From: Sipunculus nudus
Lineage: Eukaryota > Annelida > Sipuncula > Golfingiida > Sipunculidae
DNA: 64,000 nt
Reading direction: 5' to 3'
NCBI GenBank assembly: GCA_026874595.1
Contig: CM049318.1
Span: forward strand, 12,507,241 to 12,571,240
Shown here: positions 61,155 through 64,000 of the stretch, piece after piece
Layout of the letters: each line of letters starts with the position of its first letter
Position numbering within the stretch: position 1 is the stretch's first letter
Position numbers and translations under genes: made by a program
The notes under the pieces: model-generated
Databases searched by the model: none
Seen by the model: the letters and a program-made list of their open reading frames with translations, nothing else
Told to the model about the DNA's origin: nothing

Positions 61155-63427
61155 ATGTTCAGACTCGCAGTTGTTACCCTGGCCCTATTGGCATTTGGTA
61201 AGTAATTTATATGCCTATTTTTCATGGTTATCCGTTGAAGGTAATTGTTGTAATAAGTAAACGAAAAATGCTATTGCCAGTAATTCGTTACAGAGATTTT
61301 GAGAATTAATATTCCATATACGTGGGGAAAACAGGCAGACATGTATTTATCGATATATTATTTCTTATATTTCCTGATCTTATAAATCCTCCTTTGATTT
61401 TTGAAGTCTAGAACGATCGGAGAAATGAAAGCTCAGTTCCTCATAAGATACTTTAAAATAATATGACGATATAACTGCAGGTCTAGAAGTTTCTACTTGT
61501 CTAAAAGCGTTTAAAACAAATGGTTATTATATTTAGCATAATGGTATTATAAACAGACAAAAAAAGTTTCTAACATTGAAAGAAAACGGAAACGGCCAAT
61601 ATTCAATTTCAACACTGTTTTGAATAACCCAGTACTTATATGTGACTGACTAAGATAAACTATTTTTTTCCAGCCGAAGCTCGTCCTCGTGCCACCTACC
61701 ACGCAAATGTGGACGCACCTTTCATCATTGGAGGTTCACCTTTGGAGCCCTGACAGCTGCTCACTGTACCACTGGCAGGTAAAAATACAACACTATACAT
61801 TGGAATAGAATGTAAATAGTTACGGCTATATTTATATTTGAATAAAGACATATAATAATGAAAGGAATAAAATTTCAAACTTCAAGGAACGGCATAACCT
61901 TTCATATAGATATATAACCTAGCCTCTTTAACTGAGTCCTTGTCTCTGCTCACAGGAGCGGATTCCAGGTTCTTCTTGGTGCTTCCCAGATCGACGGTTC
62001 TGATGCCGAGCAGACGATTGATATCTCTTCTACCACAGAGGTATGGATAATGTTCCTTTCTATGATGAAAACTACAGTTATATATCTTGTGTATAAGACA
62101 TGTGTAAATCTACCTGTACATGTATTGACCGTTATAATTTCACAACCAGAGGAAAAAAGTATATTCAATGAGGCTGAATTATTATCATACATAAAGCATT
62201 GTTATAATATTAAACAGTTTTTAATTGCCAAAACATACTCTGTATCGAAAAATTTTGTTTTAGCACCCCGAATACAGTGGCAGCGCCCCAGGTGTTCCCA
62301 ACGATATCGCCACCCTGCGTCTGGCTGAGAGTGCTAGAACTGTTAGTGGTGTCGTCGAATTCGCTCGTCTTGCTAACTCTTTCGAGAACTACGTAGGCGC
62401 AACATGCTACATTTCTGGCTGGGGAAGAACTGGTCAGTGTTAATTTTCCGATAATGGGCAGATACAGGAGACGGTCCAACCCAAAATAAGAAATTATAAG
62501 AACCCCCTACCCCCCCCCCCCCCCAAAAATCCTCAGATCCAGAAAGGGAGGGATAAAGGGCAGAAACATTTGATTTAAACGATAAAGAAAGGTTGTGGTT
62601 CAAAGGGAGGGGTCCGCACCCCTAGACACCCCTCTGAATCCGCCACGGCCGATGATTGATTCCATTCAAATGTAGTGTCCGTTATATGTTTATTAACAAC
62701 ACATTTTCAACAAATACCTTTATTTCTTGCCCAGATGGATCTGGTGGTTCTCTGCCATCAACTCTTCAGGAGGCTCTGGTAGACCACATCGACACCGCCG
62801 AGTGCCAGAACAGAATGCCCATCAACCTTGCCGACGGTGTCAACGACAGCCACTTCTGCGTGCACACCAACTCCAGAACCCGCGGTTCCTGCCAGGTGAG
62901 CAAAATAATGATTCATTAATAATGGTCTTGATGCCTCAAGTTGTCAAATAACAAAAGTATGTTCTAAAAGATAATTCAACATTGAAAGCTTTGGTGTTAT
63001 CAAATTGCCTTCGTGAATGCTCGATAAATACGGACTTTTCACTAAGAGTTATTTAAGTTAAAAACAATAGTAACAAATAACCACGAATCGTTTTGTTATT
63101 TAAAAAAAATTGAATCTAGAATGAAGTAAATATATTTGCAATGAAGTAATCATGAAAATGCAACGTCGGATAATGTTTATTGAAGGGTTAATGGATATTT
63201 ACTTTGATAGCGATGATTTAGCCTCTAACCCGATATGCTTAAACATTTTAATTATTTGGTCCTAGGGTGACAGCGGTGGACCCGTCCAGTGCAACAATGG
63301 AGGCAGCTGGGCTGTGTGTGGAGTGACTTCCTGGGGAGTCGGCAATATCGTCAACAGCTGTGACACCACCTACCCATCTGTCTACACCAGGGCCAGCGCC
63401 TTCAGGTCCTGGATCGACAGCAACTAG
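61155..63427 (+). pseudogene. S1A serine protease gene 8 (deleted exon 2)
   Basis: Exons: 61155-61197, 61674-61778, 61956-62040, 62264-62432, 62735-62895, 63266-63427. Exon 2 is 105 nt instead of 196: a net 91-nt loss after 'GGTTCACCT' removes the first part of the catalytic domain, shifts the frame and gives TGA at 61751-61753. The rest is well kept: NDIATL in exon 4, GDSGGP in exon 6, normal TAG stop, AATAAA 63472-63477. The intron 4 donor is GTCAGT (GTGAGT elsewhere). The pocket is Gly-Ser (RGSCQ) and intron 4 is of gene 1 type, so this copy preserves an older form than genes 2-7. The first 28 residues after the break (TTTGGAGCCCTGACAGCTGC) differ from all other copies. Confidence 0.88.
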
Positions 63428-64000
63428 ATCTGATGCATTACTTGTAAATACTCAGTATGACATTTGTTTTGAATAAAATGTTAATCTTGTCTTTGAAAAG
63501 ATTGGTTTTGCATTTATTCGTTCTCTGTAATCTTCCTATGTTGGTAATCCAATTTTATAAATCTTTAATCATTACAACAGACCCAGTATATTGCGTGTAG
63601 GTTTATTTTATTTGACATATTTATCTCATAATTACGTCCGGACATATTCACCTAGGTTCGTTAATGGTGTGAGCAAGGTCCGGTAACATAGGTGGGATCA
63701 CCTGTATTGAATCGGCCATTTAAATAAGCTGGTTTGTTTGATCATTCTCTATGTAGTCGTAGCTGCTGCAACCTGGTTATTACAATGTTTGTCATGATGT
63801 ATTTACAACTCTTTCTATATAACCAATATATATTTACAATTTTTTAATCCTACGTCAAGAGCAGAACTAAACTTAAGCCAGAAGAACGCAAAAAATATTT
63901 TCATGAAAAACATTTTTTATAATAAGTATTTCCAACTTAGGCAAGTGAAGTGTGCAGCCTTTGTTGTTAAAGCTCTTTTGATCAATGACATCCTTTTTTT
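63428..64000. repeat. 3' flank of gene 8, diverged unit spacer
   Basis: Non-coding. Landmarks of the other 3' flanks recur in order (ATGTTGGTAATC, ACGTCCGGACAT, GTCGTAGCTGCTG, CAGAAGAACGCAAAA), more diverged than between genes 2-7. The window ends inside the spacer, so the array may continue. Confidence 0.75.

Overview
This is animal nuclear DNA, most likely from a lophotrochozoan and probably a bivalve mollusc (the clade is inference). It has small spliced exons with GT/AG borders, TATA promoters, AATAAA signals, long AT-rich introns and spacers, TA/CA microsatellites, a DIRS-type tyrosine-recombinase retrotransposon, a Ty3/Gypsy remnant with integrase ahead of reverse transcriptase, CR1/L2-like LINE fragments and tRNA-derived SINEs. 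Nothing prokaryotic is present.

The main content is a head-to-tail array of eight plus-strand genes for one secreted S1A (chymotrypsin/elastase-like) serine protease. All share one six-exon plan (43, 196, 85, 169, 161 and 162 nt; 271 aa): signal peptide, short propeptide ending in Phe before IIGG, then a 240-aa catalytic domain with His75, Asp122 and Ser221. Copies start at 4741, 14755, 25782, 31811, 39325, 46426, 53811 and 61155. Genes 2-7 are intact. Gene 1 is broken by a 4-nt deletion in exon 4, and gene 8 by a net 91-nt deletion in exon 2 with an early stop. All eight have the same core promoter (TATA box about 45-55 nt before ATG, GATA site just upstream, E-box further up), which fits a co-regulated, high-output, perhaps digestive, secreted enzyme family.

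Layout: 1-1878 Ty3/Gypsy remnant plus LTR; about 1960-2095 tRNA-like fragment; 2116-4740 gene 1 flank and promoter; 4741-7171 gene 1 (pseudogene); 7711-8030 SINE; 9486-11160 two tandem copies of an ~880-bp repeat; 11165-14754 a diverged duplicate of the gene 1 flank with an inserted GC-rich minisatellite; 14755-22295 gene 2, whose intron 2 holds a 5.1-kb DIRS element on the opposite strand; 22296-63427 genes 3-8 in units of about 6.0-7.5 kb; then gene 8 3' flank to the end.

The less obvious layer is the history of the array. (a) Intron 2 of genes 3-5 holds a copied piece of the LINE fragment that lies between the genes. (b) Intron 4 of genes 2-7 holds a copied end of intron 3, including its splice acceptor. 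(c) The four spacers between genes 4 and 8 carry an inverted, strongly decayed protease pseudogene (exons 2, 3 and 5 recognisable, His to Arg) that was amplified with the array; in three of them the 5' flank is also duplicated around it. (d) The S1-pocket residue before the Cys is Ser in the two outer copies and Ala in the six inner ones. Units 3/4 and 6/7 are almost identical, so very recent duplication, gene conversion or an assembly artefact should be separated. All comparisons were made by eye.
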